NCBI GenBank assembly: GCA_036637375.1
Contig: JAVWMQ010000025.1
Coordinates: forward strand, 1-25,025
Length of the DNA: 25,025 nt
From: JAVWMQ01 sp036637375
GTDB lineage: Bacteria > Bacillota > Clostridia > Peptostreptococcales > Anaerovoracaceae
Direction: 5' to 3'
Shown in pieces: positions 8,048 to 15,200 of this stretch (positions are counted from its first letter, which is position 1; each line of letters begins with the position of its first letter). The notes beneath the pieces are model-generated. The model did no database searches. It worked only from the letters and a program-made list of their open reading frames with translations, and was not told the DNA's origin. A program made the position numbers and the translations under genes.

Positions 8048-9022
8048 CTATCCCCTTAGACCTTTTCTAAAATACTTTTTGTATACTTTGTCTGCTTCAC
8101 TTTGAAGCTCTTCTAAGAATTTTTGGTAATTTTCCTTTAGCCTTAGACCTTCTTCTGTCAAAACAGCGCCACCTCCGCCACTGCCTCCTGTCCATCGTTC
8201 AACTACTGAAAACCCTAATTGATGTTCTATACTTTTAATCATTTTGCTTCCTTTGGAATAGGAAAGCCCCACTTCCATACATGCTTGTTGCAATGAACCT
8301 AAAGTGTCCACTGCCTCAATTAGCTTATATGCCGAAAGGTCAAAGAATGTTTCTCTAGCCTTTAGTTTAACCTCTACTTCAATACCTATAGGGTACCCTT
8401 CGCCTCTCTCATAGTTCCACTCAATTAATTTGTTGTATTCCTCTGGAGTGTCAATATCAAAGCATACTGCTGCATCATCTACGTCAAGGTTTGTAATCGG
8501 GAGACTGTAGCCTTCCATTGCTCCCCTTAGTCCACCTTCGCCTTTATAATCCTTTAGTGTTGCTGCAAAATCACTGCTAATCATTATAGGGTGTCCTGGG
8601 TTCCCATTAAATGTAGTCCTCACTAGGGCTGCATCTACACTTAAAACCTTTTTTAGCGTATCTTCCAAAATCGCAGGTAAATCCATTGGCATAATCATAA
8701 TTCTGTCGCATTTATCTTTTATGTCTTCAACACCTAAGATAACTGAATCAAACATTTGAGTTTCACTATATCGTTCGTTCTTTACGTATCTAACGTTGTC
8801 AAAAAAAATATGCTTCTTTAATTCTTCAGCCTTATGTCCAGTGACAACAGTTATTGGATCAACATTTAATTTCTTTAGTTTATTAATTGTATGGTTTGCT
8901 ACAGTAGAGTCTCCAAATGGCAATGCTGGTTTAAATGCTTTCATTCTCGAAGAAAGTCCTGCTGCAACTAATACTGCTCCTGTTTTTTTCATATCTAGTT
9001 TTGCATTTGCCTTTTCTGGCAA
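8048..9022 (-). CDS. MocA-like molybdenum cofactor cytidylyltransferase fused to a ModE-type DNA-binding domain
   Basis: First gene of the molybdenum operon, 324 residues. The N-terminal part (about 14-205) is a MobA/MocA nucleotidyltransferase, with the NTP-binding VAAGLSSRM, PALPFG, and GHP near 150; MocA makes the cytosine dinucleotide form of the cofactor used by hydroxylases. The C-terminal part (about 220-324) is a ModE-like winged helix, including LIEAVDTLGSLQQACMEVGL, SYSKGSKMI and GGSGGGGAVLTEEGL. One protein could thus sense cofactor or substrate state and regulate its own operon; that is an inference. The start is a TTG at 9022 preceded by AAAGGGGA. Met11 at 8992 has no ribosome site, and in-frame ATGs upstream are absent. 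Confidence 0.88.
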   Translation of the reverse strand: MPEKANAKLDMKKTGAVLVAAGLSSRMKAFKPALPFGDSTVANHTINKLKKLNVDPITVVTGHKAEELKKHIFFDNVRYVKNERYSETQMFDSVILGVEDIKDKCDRIMIMPMDLPAILEDTLKKVLSVDAALVRTTFNGNPGHPIMISSDFAATLKDYKGEGGLRGAMEGYSLPITNLDVDDAAVCFDIDTPEEYNKLIEWNYERGEGYPIGIEVEVKLKARETFFDLSAYKLIEAVDTLGSLQQACMEVGLSYSKGSKMIKSIEHQLGFSVVERWTGGSGGGGAVLTEEGLRLKENYQKFLEELQSEADKVYKKYFRKGLRG

Positions 9023-9045
9023 AGCATTTCCCCTTTCATTCTCAA

Positions 9046-9075
9046 CTACCGTTCAGTTTTTTGTAATCTAACGTT
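9046..9075 (-). repeat. Direct repeat over the operon start, possible ModE-domain operator
   Basis: Two copies of AACG(T/G)TAG on the minus strand (9068-9075 and 9046-9053) lie 22 bases apart, about two helical turns. The first covers the predicted transcription start. Position and spacing suit a repressor site for the ModE-like domain of the first gene. The copies differ by one base and are short, so chance cannot be excluded. Confidence 0.3.
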
Positions 9076-9080
9076 TTTTT

Positions 9081-9108
9081 ATTATAACACAGTTGCAGAT
9101 TTTTTCAA
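9081..9108 (-). promoter_or_regulatory. Promoter of the molybdenum operon
   Basis: Minus strand: -35 TTGAAA (9103-9108), 16 bases, then a perfect -10 TATAAT (9081-9086). Transcription would begin near 9074, about 50 bases before the TTG start of the MocA-ModE gene. All ten genes down to modC are closely spaced on the same strand, and no other strong promoter was seen between them. Confidence 0.75.
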
Positions 9109-9142
9109 TGATTTTTTGCCCAAATATTATTTATATGGATAT

Positions 9143-9170
9143 AAAAATGAACCCCAAACTTTGGGGTTCA
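9143..9170 (-). terminator. Terminator after the TraX-like gene
   Basis: Perfect inverted repeat TGAACCCCAAA / TTTGGGGTTCA (9148-9170). On the minus strand it is followed by TTTTTAT. It lies about 25 bases after the stop of the TraX-like gene and just upstream of the molybdenum promoter, so it insulates the two operons. The hairpin could also pause plus-strand transcripts, but no T-run follows on that side. Confidence 0.85.
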
Positions 9171-9195
9171 CTTTAGAACATTTCTTTGTTATTTG

Positions 9196-9921
9196 CTATA
9201 TTAAGTTTAAGACAATAGTTATTATCCACAAATGTACTGGGTAGTAACAATAAAATCCATATTGCAGCACCTTTGACATACTGCCCTTTTGTCCTGAATA
9301 TAATCTCAAAAATGGAACCATAATTATAAAAGCAAAATCAGGTTTTGCAAGAATTTCAACCATTATATTCCCTGATTTCAGCCCCGCAAAAATACTTGAG
9401 GCTAGCAATAGCATGGATAGTATAATCAATCCATACTCTCGCCTTGTCTGGTTTTTCCTTAGGAAATAAGAAATAATCATTACTGGTATTACAATGTACC
9501 CGTATTGGCTTACAAATCCTAATGCCATTGTAATTACGCCTATGCTTAACTTTAGAAGTTTCTCACTCGTCATTTGATCCATTCTAATTTTGCTAAATGC
9601 TGTAATTGCTGTTACACCAAAGGCTAAAGTCAAAAACCCATTATCACCTATTGGGGCTTTTGCCATTCCAAACCCTGTATTTATAACAACATTTCCAACA
9701 AATAGTATTATAGCTCCAGCATAAAGCCTAACATTGTATTTAATTATACTTGAGGTATGACTCACACCCTCAACAGCTGCAAAGGCAAACCAGCCTACAG
9801 CAGTTGTCGCCAAAACCGTATATAATATAGCTAAGTTAGCCGGGAGAAACGATTTTAGACTTCCCAATGTCATTAAAACTACCATTGCAAATTTAATTTG
9901 GTTTCCATTTAATTTATTCAT
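9196..9921 (-). CDS. TraX-family membrane protein
   Basis: Predicted integral membrane protein of 241 residues with about eight hydrophobic segments. It matches the TraX family through GNQIKFAMVVLM near the N-terminus, FAFAAVEGVSHTSS, and the C-terminal YCYYPVHLWI. TraX of the F plasmid acetylates pilin; stand-alone homologues in Firmicutes have unknown roles and resemble membrane acyltransferases. The usual Asp-His pair that follows the first segment is not visible: GSLKSFLP stands there. The start at 9921 has AAGGG eight bases upstream; a TTG five codons earlier is less likely. It lies 38 bases after pepD and is probably the last gene of that operon. Confidence 0.75.
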   Translation of the reverse strand: MNKLNGNQIKFAMVVLMTLGSLKSFLPANLAILYTVLATTAVGWFAFAAVEGVSHTSSIIKYNVRLYAGAIILFVGNVVINTGFGMAKAPIGDNGFLTLAFGVTAITAFSKIRMDQMTSEKLLKLSIGVITMALGFVSQYGYIVIPVMIISYFLRKNQTRREYGLIILSMLLLASSIFAGLKSGNIMVEILAKPDFAFIIMVPFLRLYSGQKGSMSKVLQYGFYCYYPVHLWIITIVLNLI

Positions 9922-9959
9922 GTTAATACCCTTCAATCTTTAGAATATAATATCTATTA

Positions 9960-11375
9960 TTAAATTTCCTTTAGTAAACATTCTAGTACTTCTGCGATTT
10001 TTTGTATAGAAGGGATATATACTCGCTCCCTTGTTGAATGACCATGTTCCACGTCAGGAGAAATTGAAACTAATTCAATATCTTTGTTCTTTGCTCTAAA
10101 TTCAGCACATTCAAGACCTGCATGTACTGCAATAGGCTCAAGAAATTCTCCTGTAACCCTTTTGTAGGCTTCTTGTAGTTTCCCTAGCAACTGACTGTCT
10201 TGATCAGCTGGCCAAGACGGGGCAAAGTCTCCAAATTCACACTGAATATTATTCGAAGTTGCAATCTCTTTGATTTGATTTGCCACATCAACTAAGTCAC
10301 TGCCGATTTCCGCTCTAGCAAGTATTGCATATTCTAGTACATCTTTGTTTACTGTCAAAATTCCAATGTTTGAAGATGTGCCAACTAGCCCATCTACCCC
10401 CTTGGACATTGCAATCACGCCATTTGGAATTGACAATACATAGTTTATAATTTCTTCCTTATTTATTATCCATTCATTTTGAGCCGTTTTTGTAGCCGTA
10501 ATTTTTACTTGATTATCGTCAACGCTTCCATCTTTAACCTTGATTTCTGCATTTCTTACGATTTCTTCTATTTGCTCAATTTCAGTTGAATTTCCCAAAA
10601 TGTCTACACTAGATGGAATTCCATTTGAAGCAGTTCCGCCTTCAAAACTGCTTAATTCCCACACTATTCCCTTGGTACTCATTTCCTTCAAAATTTCTGC
10701 ACCAAGCACAATAGCATTTGTCCTATTTTTGTTTATATCATCACCAGAGTGACCGCCTGCCAAGCCTCTAATCTTTATGGCAAAACCATCATTGATTGAG
10801 CTTTTTTCCTTAACATTCCCCTGATTGCCTGAAACCACAACTGATCCTGCTGAGCTTATCATAACTTTGTCGCTTACATCTGAATCTAGATTAATTAAAT
10901 ATTTTGCATCTAACTCTTTTGAATCTAGCTCCATTGCTCCTATTGTAGTTTCCTCTTCATCAACAGTGAATATAAGTTTTAGCTGACCTCGCATAGTGAC
11001 CTGATCTGCCAGATACTGCATAATTGCCATTCCCATTCCATTATCAGCACCAAGACTAGTTCCCTCGCTATGAAGATAATCACCGTCTTCCACGACTTTA
11101 ATTGCATCTTTTGTAGGCTCATAATCTAGCTCTTCATCTGCCACACATACCATATCCATGTGTGCCTGCAAAATCACCTTTTCCTTGTTTTCGTAACCAT
11201 CTTTGGCACTGCAGTCAACAATTACATTACCAATTTTGTCTACCTCAACTTTGTAGCCATTTTCATTTGCCCATTTCACTATGTAATCTCTAACTAGTTC
11301 CTCATTTCCACTTGGTCTTGGAATGCTGCTTAATTTTTTGAAATAATCTATAATCATATCTTTTGGCATTTTCAT
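9960..11375 (-). CDS. pepD: Aminoacyl-histidine dipeptidase / Xaa-His dipeptidase (M20 family, PepD-like)
   Basis: Cytoplasmic two-zinc peptidase that splits dipeptides such as Xaa-His. The 471 residues are typical for PepD. Visible metal and catalytic residues of the M20 fold are H72 and D74 in AHMDM, D111 in LGADNG, the pair E140-E141 in VDEEET, and D164/D166 in NLDSD. A late histidine is in DVEHGHSTRE. AGAGG overlaps the stop codon of the preceding pepT gene, five bases from its own ATG, so the two peptidases are likely co-translated. Together with the transporter upstream it suggests uptake and hydrolysis of peptides for amino-acid fermentation. Confidence 0.92.
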   Translation of the reverse strand: MKMPKDMIIDYFKKLSSIPRPSGNEELVRDYIVKWANENGYKVEVDKIGNVIVDCSAKDGYENKEKVILQAHMDMVCVADEELDYEPTKDAIKVVEDGDYLHSEGTSLGADNGMGMAIMQYLADQVTMRGQLKLIFTVDEEETTIGAMELDSKELDAKYLINLDSDVSDKVMISSAGSVVVSGNQGNVKEKSSINDGFAIKIRGLAGGHSGDDINKNRTNAIVLGAEILKEMSTKGIVWELSSFEGGTASNGIPSSVDILGNSTEIEQIEEIVRNAEIKVKDGSVDDNQVKITATKTAQNEWIINKEEIINYVLSIPNGVIAMSKGVDGLVGTSSNIGILTVNKDVLEYAILARAEIGSDLVDVANQIKEIATSNNIQCEFGDFAPSWPADQDSQLLGKLQEAYKRVTGEFLEPIAVHAGLECAEFRAKNKDIELVSISPDVEHGHSTRERVYIPSIQKIAEVLECLLKEI

Positions 11376-11380
11376 TTACT

Positions 11381-12607
11381 CTACCTCTTTGTATTTAGCT
11401 CCATCATTTTTATTAAAATTTCCTTAGCTTTTATCATTGCATCAACTGAAACGTACTCTCTCGTACTGTGATAATTATGGCCTCCCATAAATAGATTCAT
11501 ACAAGCAAGCCCCTTATCTGCAAGTGTAGAGCCATCTGTTCCGCCACGAATTGGTTCAATTATTGGTTCTATCCCACATTGCCTATACGCTTCCTCACAC
11601 ATTTCAAGTAAGCCATCTTTGTTAAGAACAATTTCCTTTGGGTTACTATATTCATATTCACCCTCCAGCTTAATTGTACCTTCCCCGTATTTATCATTTA
11701 ATGTTTTGGCGATTTCTTCAAATCTATCTATCTTCTCAGTCAAACCATTTTTTTCAAAATCTCTCAAGATATATCCAAGGCTCGCCGATTCAACTTCACC
11801 TTCCATTTCATATAGATGTGTAAATCCTTCATGCCCCTCTGTATATTCAGCTCTCTCTCCCTTAGGAAGCATTCCGTCAAACTCCATAGCAATATAGCTT
11901 GCATTTACCATCTTGCCTTTTGCCTCAGCAGGGTGAATGTTATTGCCATTAACTATAACCTTATAGTAAAAAGCGTTAAATGTTTCATAGTTCATTGTAC
12001 CAATGCCATCACCATCGACAGTTATTCCGAAGTCTACGCCGAATTTATTCACGTCGAAAATTGATGCTCCACCTACCGAAACCTCTTCGTCTGGTGTAAA
12101 TGCAAGTTTAATTTCTCCATGCCTTATTTCTTTGTTATTCACCAATTCTTCAATTGCTGTCATAATAATTGCTATTCCAGATTTGTCATCTGCCCCTAGC
12201 AATGTTGTTCCGTCTGATGTAACTATATCATCGCCTTTATACTGTAATATTTCTGGATAAGTTGCTGGGTCAATTTTAATTCCGTTTTGCAAAACAACTA
12301 CTCCACCATCATAATTCTTATGTATACAAGGTACTACATTTTTACCTACACAGTCCGGTGCAGTATCTAAGTGAGCTAGTAGACCCATTGGCTTAACATG
12401 TTCATAGCCTTCACTTGCTGGCAATGTTCCAAAAGCGAAGCAATCTGGAGTCACTTCAACATCAACAAGCCCTAACTCTTCCATTTCGGTTTTCAAGATT
12501 TCTGCTAAATCTCTTTGTCCTTCATAACTTGGAATGACATCAGCATCTTCTATAGATGCTGTGTCAATCTTAACATATTTGCAGAAACGTTCTAACAAAT
12601 TGCTCAT
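11381..12607 (-). CDS. pepT: Tripeptide aminopeptidase PepT (peptidase T)
   Basis: Zinc aminopeptidase that removes the N-terminal residue from tripeptides in the cytoplasm. The 408-residue length is right for PepT. M20 motifs are clear: H79 and D81 in AHLDTAPD, D140 in LLGADDKSG, E174-E175 in TPDEEV, D198 in TVDGDGIG, and the final ligand region GGHNYHSTREYVSV. GGAG lies six bases before the ATG. It follows the YfcC-type transporter by 17 bases and overlaps functionally with PepD downstream. Confidence 0.95.
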   Translation of the reverse strand: MSNLLERFCKYVKIDTASIEDADVIPSYEGQRDLAEILKTEMEELGLVDVEVTPDCFAFGTLPASEGYEHVKPMGLLAHLDTAPDCVGKNVVPCIHKNYDGGVVVLQNGIKIDPATYPEILQYKGDDIVTSDGTTLLGADDKSGIAIIMTAIEELVNNKEIRHGEIKLAFTPDEEVSVGGASIFDVNKFGVDFGITVDGDGIGTMNYETFNAFYYKVIVNGNNIHPAEAKGKMVNASYIAMEFDGMLPKGERAEYTEGHEGFTHLYEMEGEVESASLGYILRDFEKNGLTEKIDRFEEIAKTLNDKYGEGTIKLEGEYEYSNPKEIVLNKDGLLEMCEEAYRQCGIEPIIEPIRGGTDGSTLADKGLACMNLFMGGHNYHSTREYVSVDAMIKAKEILIKMMELNTKR

Positions 12608-12624
12608 TTAATTCTCCTTAATTT

Positions 12625-14115
12625 TTAACCATAATTTAATAGTGTCATTAAGACTAGCCCAATAATAGATATTGGTATGTATACTGTAAATACAAATTTT
12701 GCAGCTTCCTTTAGATATTTAAAGAATGCTACGCCTGCCAATGAACACATTGCAAAGTTTACGCCTTCCCAAGGAACGATCCATCCAAACGCACCACTTC
12801 CAAGAGCATATGCAGATACCACTGTCTGTCTTGAAATTCCTAATAAATCTCCAAGTGGCGCCATAATTGGCATTAGTGTAGCTGCAAGTCCTGATGAACT
12901 CTGGATAAATAACATCGCAATTGATGATACAAGGAACATTACTACTACAGAGAAAATTTTTGGCATTGCCACAAGTGTATTTGACATATAGAAAAGAATT
13001 GTATCCATTGTATTACTATCTGTCAAAATTGCAGTAATAACTCTTGAAGCACTTATTAAAAGTACCGCTGAAATTACAGTTGTCATACCTTCAATGTTTT
13101 GATTAATAACTTCCCCTATTTTCATTCCACCGATTAATGGGATAATTACGCCCATAAAGATGAATATTGATCCGATTTCGTTAAACCACCATCCCCATTC
13201 AATAACTCCATAAACCATAAGCCCCATGCTCGCTGCTAATGTAATTAATACCATTCCATCTCTAAAGCTTAGTCCCTTTAGATCGTCTGTGTTAAATCCT
13301 GCAAGATCTTTTCTCTTTTGCAAATCTGTTTCGTAACAAGATGATAGCAATGGGTTCTTTTTGACTTTAAATGCGTAACGTAACACATAAGCACTTGTTG
13401 CTGCCATCATTACAATCCATAATCCAATTCTCACTCCAATGCCTGACATCATTGGAACTTCAGCAAGAGCCTGTCCAACACCAACAGTAAATGGATTCAT
13501 AAATGCAGAAGATGCACCAACAGCTACTGCAAAGTGTACTGTCATAAGTCCAGTCATTGAGTCAAATCCCATAGCCAAAGCTAAAGGTACTAGTACCAGT
13601 ACAAAAGGTATAGAGTCCTCATACATTCCGTATGTTGCTCCGCCTAGTCCAAAGACAAATATGCAAATTGGAATTAGAACGTAAGCTTTTGTGCCAAAAC
13701 GCTTAGCTAGAGTATTAATTCCATTTGTCACTGCCCCTGTTGCGATAATTGCTGTAAATGCACCCGCACATAAGAAAATAGTGAAACTAATATCAGCTGC
13801 ATCCATTGCACCCACCATAAATGATGTCCAAATTTTTGAAAATCCTTGTGGTACTGATTCAGCAAAGTGGAAAGATCCTGGTACAATAAGTTCTCTAGTA
13901 TCTCCTCCCAAAGCTTCAATTGCTACTTCATATCTCTCATACTGTCCACCTGGAATAATATATGTAGCTAGTGATACCAAAACGATAATACCAAATACAA
14001 TCATTAGTGGGTGAATGTTTGAAAGCCAAGCCCATTTCTTTGTTTCTTCTGCCGCAGAAATATCGTAAATATCATCGCTTATTTCTGGCGTCTTTTTTTC
14101 TTCATGATCTGCCAT
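12625..14115 (-). CDS. YfcC-family transporter, predicted amino-acid or peptide carrier
   Basis: Integral membrane protein of 496 residues with about twelve hydrophobic segments and a charged cytoplasmic N-terminus. It belongs to the YfcC/DcuC-like group, recognisable from HPLMIVFGIIVLVSLATYIIPGGQYER, GGATYGMYEDSIPFVLVLVPLA and the repeated hairpin regions around AVGASSAFMNPFTVGVGQ and FIQSSSGLAATLMPIMAPLG. Members are annotated as predicted basic amino-acid antiporters; the real substrate is often unknown. Here the two peptidases downstream suggest amino acids, dipeptides or N-acyl amino acids. A strong AAGGAGG precedes the ATG. It is the first gene after the promoter and is probably controlled by the divergent RpiR regulator. 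Confidence 0.85.
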   Translation of the reverse strand: MADHEEKKTPEISDDIYDISAAEETKKWAWLSNIHPLMIVFGIIVLVSLATYIIPGGQYERYEVAIEALGGDTRELIVPGSFHFAESVPQGFSKIWTSFMVGAMDAADISFTIFLCAGAFTAIIATGAVTNGINTLAKRFGTKAYVLIPICIFVFGLGGATYGMYEDSIPFVLVLVPLALAMGFDSMTGLMTVHFAVAVGASSAFMNPFTVGVGQALAEVPMMSGIGVRIGLWIVMMAATSAYVLRYAFKVKKNPLLSSCYETDLQKRKDLAGFNTDDLKGLSFRDGMVLITLAASMGLMVYGVIEWGWWFNEIGSIFIFMGVIIPLIGGMKIGEVINQNIEGMTTVISAVLLISASRVITAILTDSNTMDTILFYMSNTLVAMPKIFSVVVMFLVSSIAMLFIQSSSGLAATLMPIMAPLGDLLGISRQTVVSAYALGSGAFGWIVPWEGVNFAMCSLAGVAFFKYLKEAAKFVFTVYIPISIIGLVLMTLLNYG

Positions 14116-14176
14116 GTTGTTCCTCCTTCTAAATAACGAAATTTTTTAACAATTGAAAGAATTTATTTATACGTTT

Positions 14177-14204
14177 ATTATATGATTATTTTTATTCATG
14201 TCAA
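14177..14204 (-). promoter_or_regulatory. Promoter of the yfcC-type/pepT/pepD operon
   Basis: Perfect consensus boxes on the minus strand: -35 TTGACA (14199-14204) and -10 TATAAT (14177-14182), 16 bases apart. The start would be near 14170, leaving a 55-base AT-rich leader. A promoter this good usually needs a repressor, which fits the inverted repeat overlapping its -35 box. Confidence 0.85.
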
Positions 14205-14230
14205 GGCAAAAAAAATGGTCAATTGCCTTG
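14202..14230. promoter_or_regulatory. Inverted repeat between divergent promoters, likely RpiR operator
   Basis: Perfect 8-base arms CAAGGCAA (14202-14209) and TTGCCTTG (14223-14230), centres 21 bases apart, that is two helical turns. The left arm overlaps the -35 box of the transporter operon and the right arm overlaps the likely -35 of the regulator gene. A dimeric regulator bound here could shut both promoters. Confidence 0.6.
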
Positions 14231-14255
14231 TTTTTAATCATACAAATGTTATACT
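14228..14255 (+). promoter_or_regulatory. Likely promoter of the RpiR-family gene
   Basis: Plus strand: -35 TTGTTT (14228-14233), 16 bases, -10 TATACT (14250-14255). The start would fall near 14262, directly at the GGAGG ribosome site, giving a very short leader. This makes the call tentative. Confidence 0.45.
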
Positions 14256-14276
14256 GTCCTTGGAGGAATAAAATCT

Positions 14277-15116
14277 ATGGACAAAAAAAACATTAAGCAA
14301 TTAATCAACGAAAATTTCAACAAATTGTCACCAACACACAAAAAAGTCGGGCGATTTGTTGTTGACAACTACCAAGAAAGTATGCTTCTTAGTTCTACAG
14401 AGCTTGCAAGTGCTGCAAATGTTAGCAATGCAGCAGTTATACGTTTTGCCAAGGCTCTAGGATTCACTGGTTTTATCGAGTATAAAAATCAGTTAAAGAA
14501 GGAATATTCATCCAAGCAAAAGAGCTATTATTATTCACAGGGATTAAAGAACAAGAAATACAATGAATATATTTCTGACTATTTTTCTTCAATACAAAAT
14601 GATATTGGAAATTTTATAAAATTTTTTGATATACAAAAAATCGACGATTTTTGTGATGCAATTTCACATTGTCGAACCTTGTACCTTATGGGAATCGGTT
14701 CCGACTCAGTAATTGTCTCATTCTTGCAAAACTATCTAAACATTATGGGCGTTAATTGTGTACCCGTATATGAAGAAGGGCTTACTCTGCGTGAAAAGCT
14801 ATTTCACATAAATTCTGAAGATGTATTTTTGCTTACTGCATACCCTACCACATTAAGTGACGAATATTGGGCCTCAAATTATGCAAAGGAACAAGGTGCA
14901 AGGGTGTTAATTTTGACTTCGTCTGAACTTACAGCTAAACAATTGCAAGCCGATAATTTTGCAATTGCCATTGAACATTATGATTCATTCTTTAACTCTT
15001 ACATAGTGCCTATGCTTTTTTGTAATGTGCTATTACTTAGATACTCCGAATTAAATGTTGACCAATGTCAGGAAGCCTTACTACATTATGATACGATGCT
15101 TGAAAATAACGAGTAA
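14277..15116 (+). CDS. RpiR-family transcriptional regulator (HTH plus SIS domain)
   Basis: A 279-residue DNA-binding regulator. Residues 1-77 form the RpiR-type helix-turn-helix (KKVGRFVVDNY, STELASAANVSNAAVIRFAKALGFTGF split over helices). Residues about 110-250 form a SIS domain, which in this family binds phosphosugars or related ligands: LYLMGIGSDSVI and the ENVFLLTAYPTT-like strand region are visible. It is divergent from the YfcC-type transporter and peptidase operon, so it probably controls that operon and itself. The ligand is unknown; with peptide genes as targets, a sugar phosphate is not obvious. GGAGG lies ten bases before the ATG. A bidirectional terminator follows. Confidence 0.9.
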   Translation: MDKKNIKQLINENFNKLSPTHKKVGRFVVDNYQESMLLSSTELASAANVSNAAVIRFAKALGFTGFIEYKNQLKKEYSSKQKSYYYSQGLKNKKYNEYISDYFSSIQNDIGNFIKFFDIQKIDDFCDAISHCRTLYLMGIGSDSVIVSFLQNYLNIMGVNCVPVYEEGLTLREKLFHINSEDVFLLTAYPTTLSDEYWASNYAKEQGARVLILTSSELTAKQLQADNFAIAIEHYDSFFNSYIVPMLFCNVLLLRYSELNVDQCQEALLHYDTMLENNE

Positions 15117-15150
15117 TTCTCAGGATATCTATTTCAGTTTTAATAGACAA

Positions 15151-15186
15151 AAGCGAACCATACTCAAAAATATGGTTCGCTTTTTT
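15151..15186. terminator. Bidirectional terminator between convergent genes
   Basis: Stem AAGCGAACCATA (15151-15162) pairs perfectly with TATGGTTCGCTT (15171-15182) around an 8-base loop. T-runs follow on both strands (TTTTTT on plus, TTTT after the stem on minus). It ends the RpiR gene from the left and the P-type ATPase gene from the right. Confidence 0.92.
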
Positions 15187-15200
15187 GGATAGACAATTAC

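Noticed and set aside
9000..9039. A 14-codon reading frame (ATG at 9039) overlapping the start of the MocA-ModE gene, as a possible leader peptide.
   Set aside because: It has no good ribosome site of its own, and its G-rich part is needed as the ribosome site for the TTG start.
13728..13919. A 63-codon minus-strand frame inside the YfcC-type transporter gene.
   Set aside because: It overlaps a clear transporter coding region in another frame, and has no ribosome site or family match.
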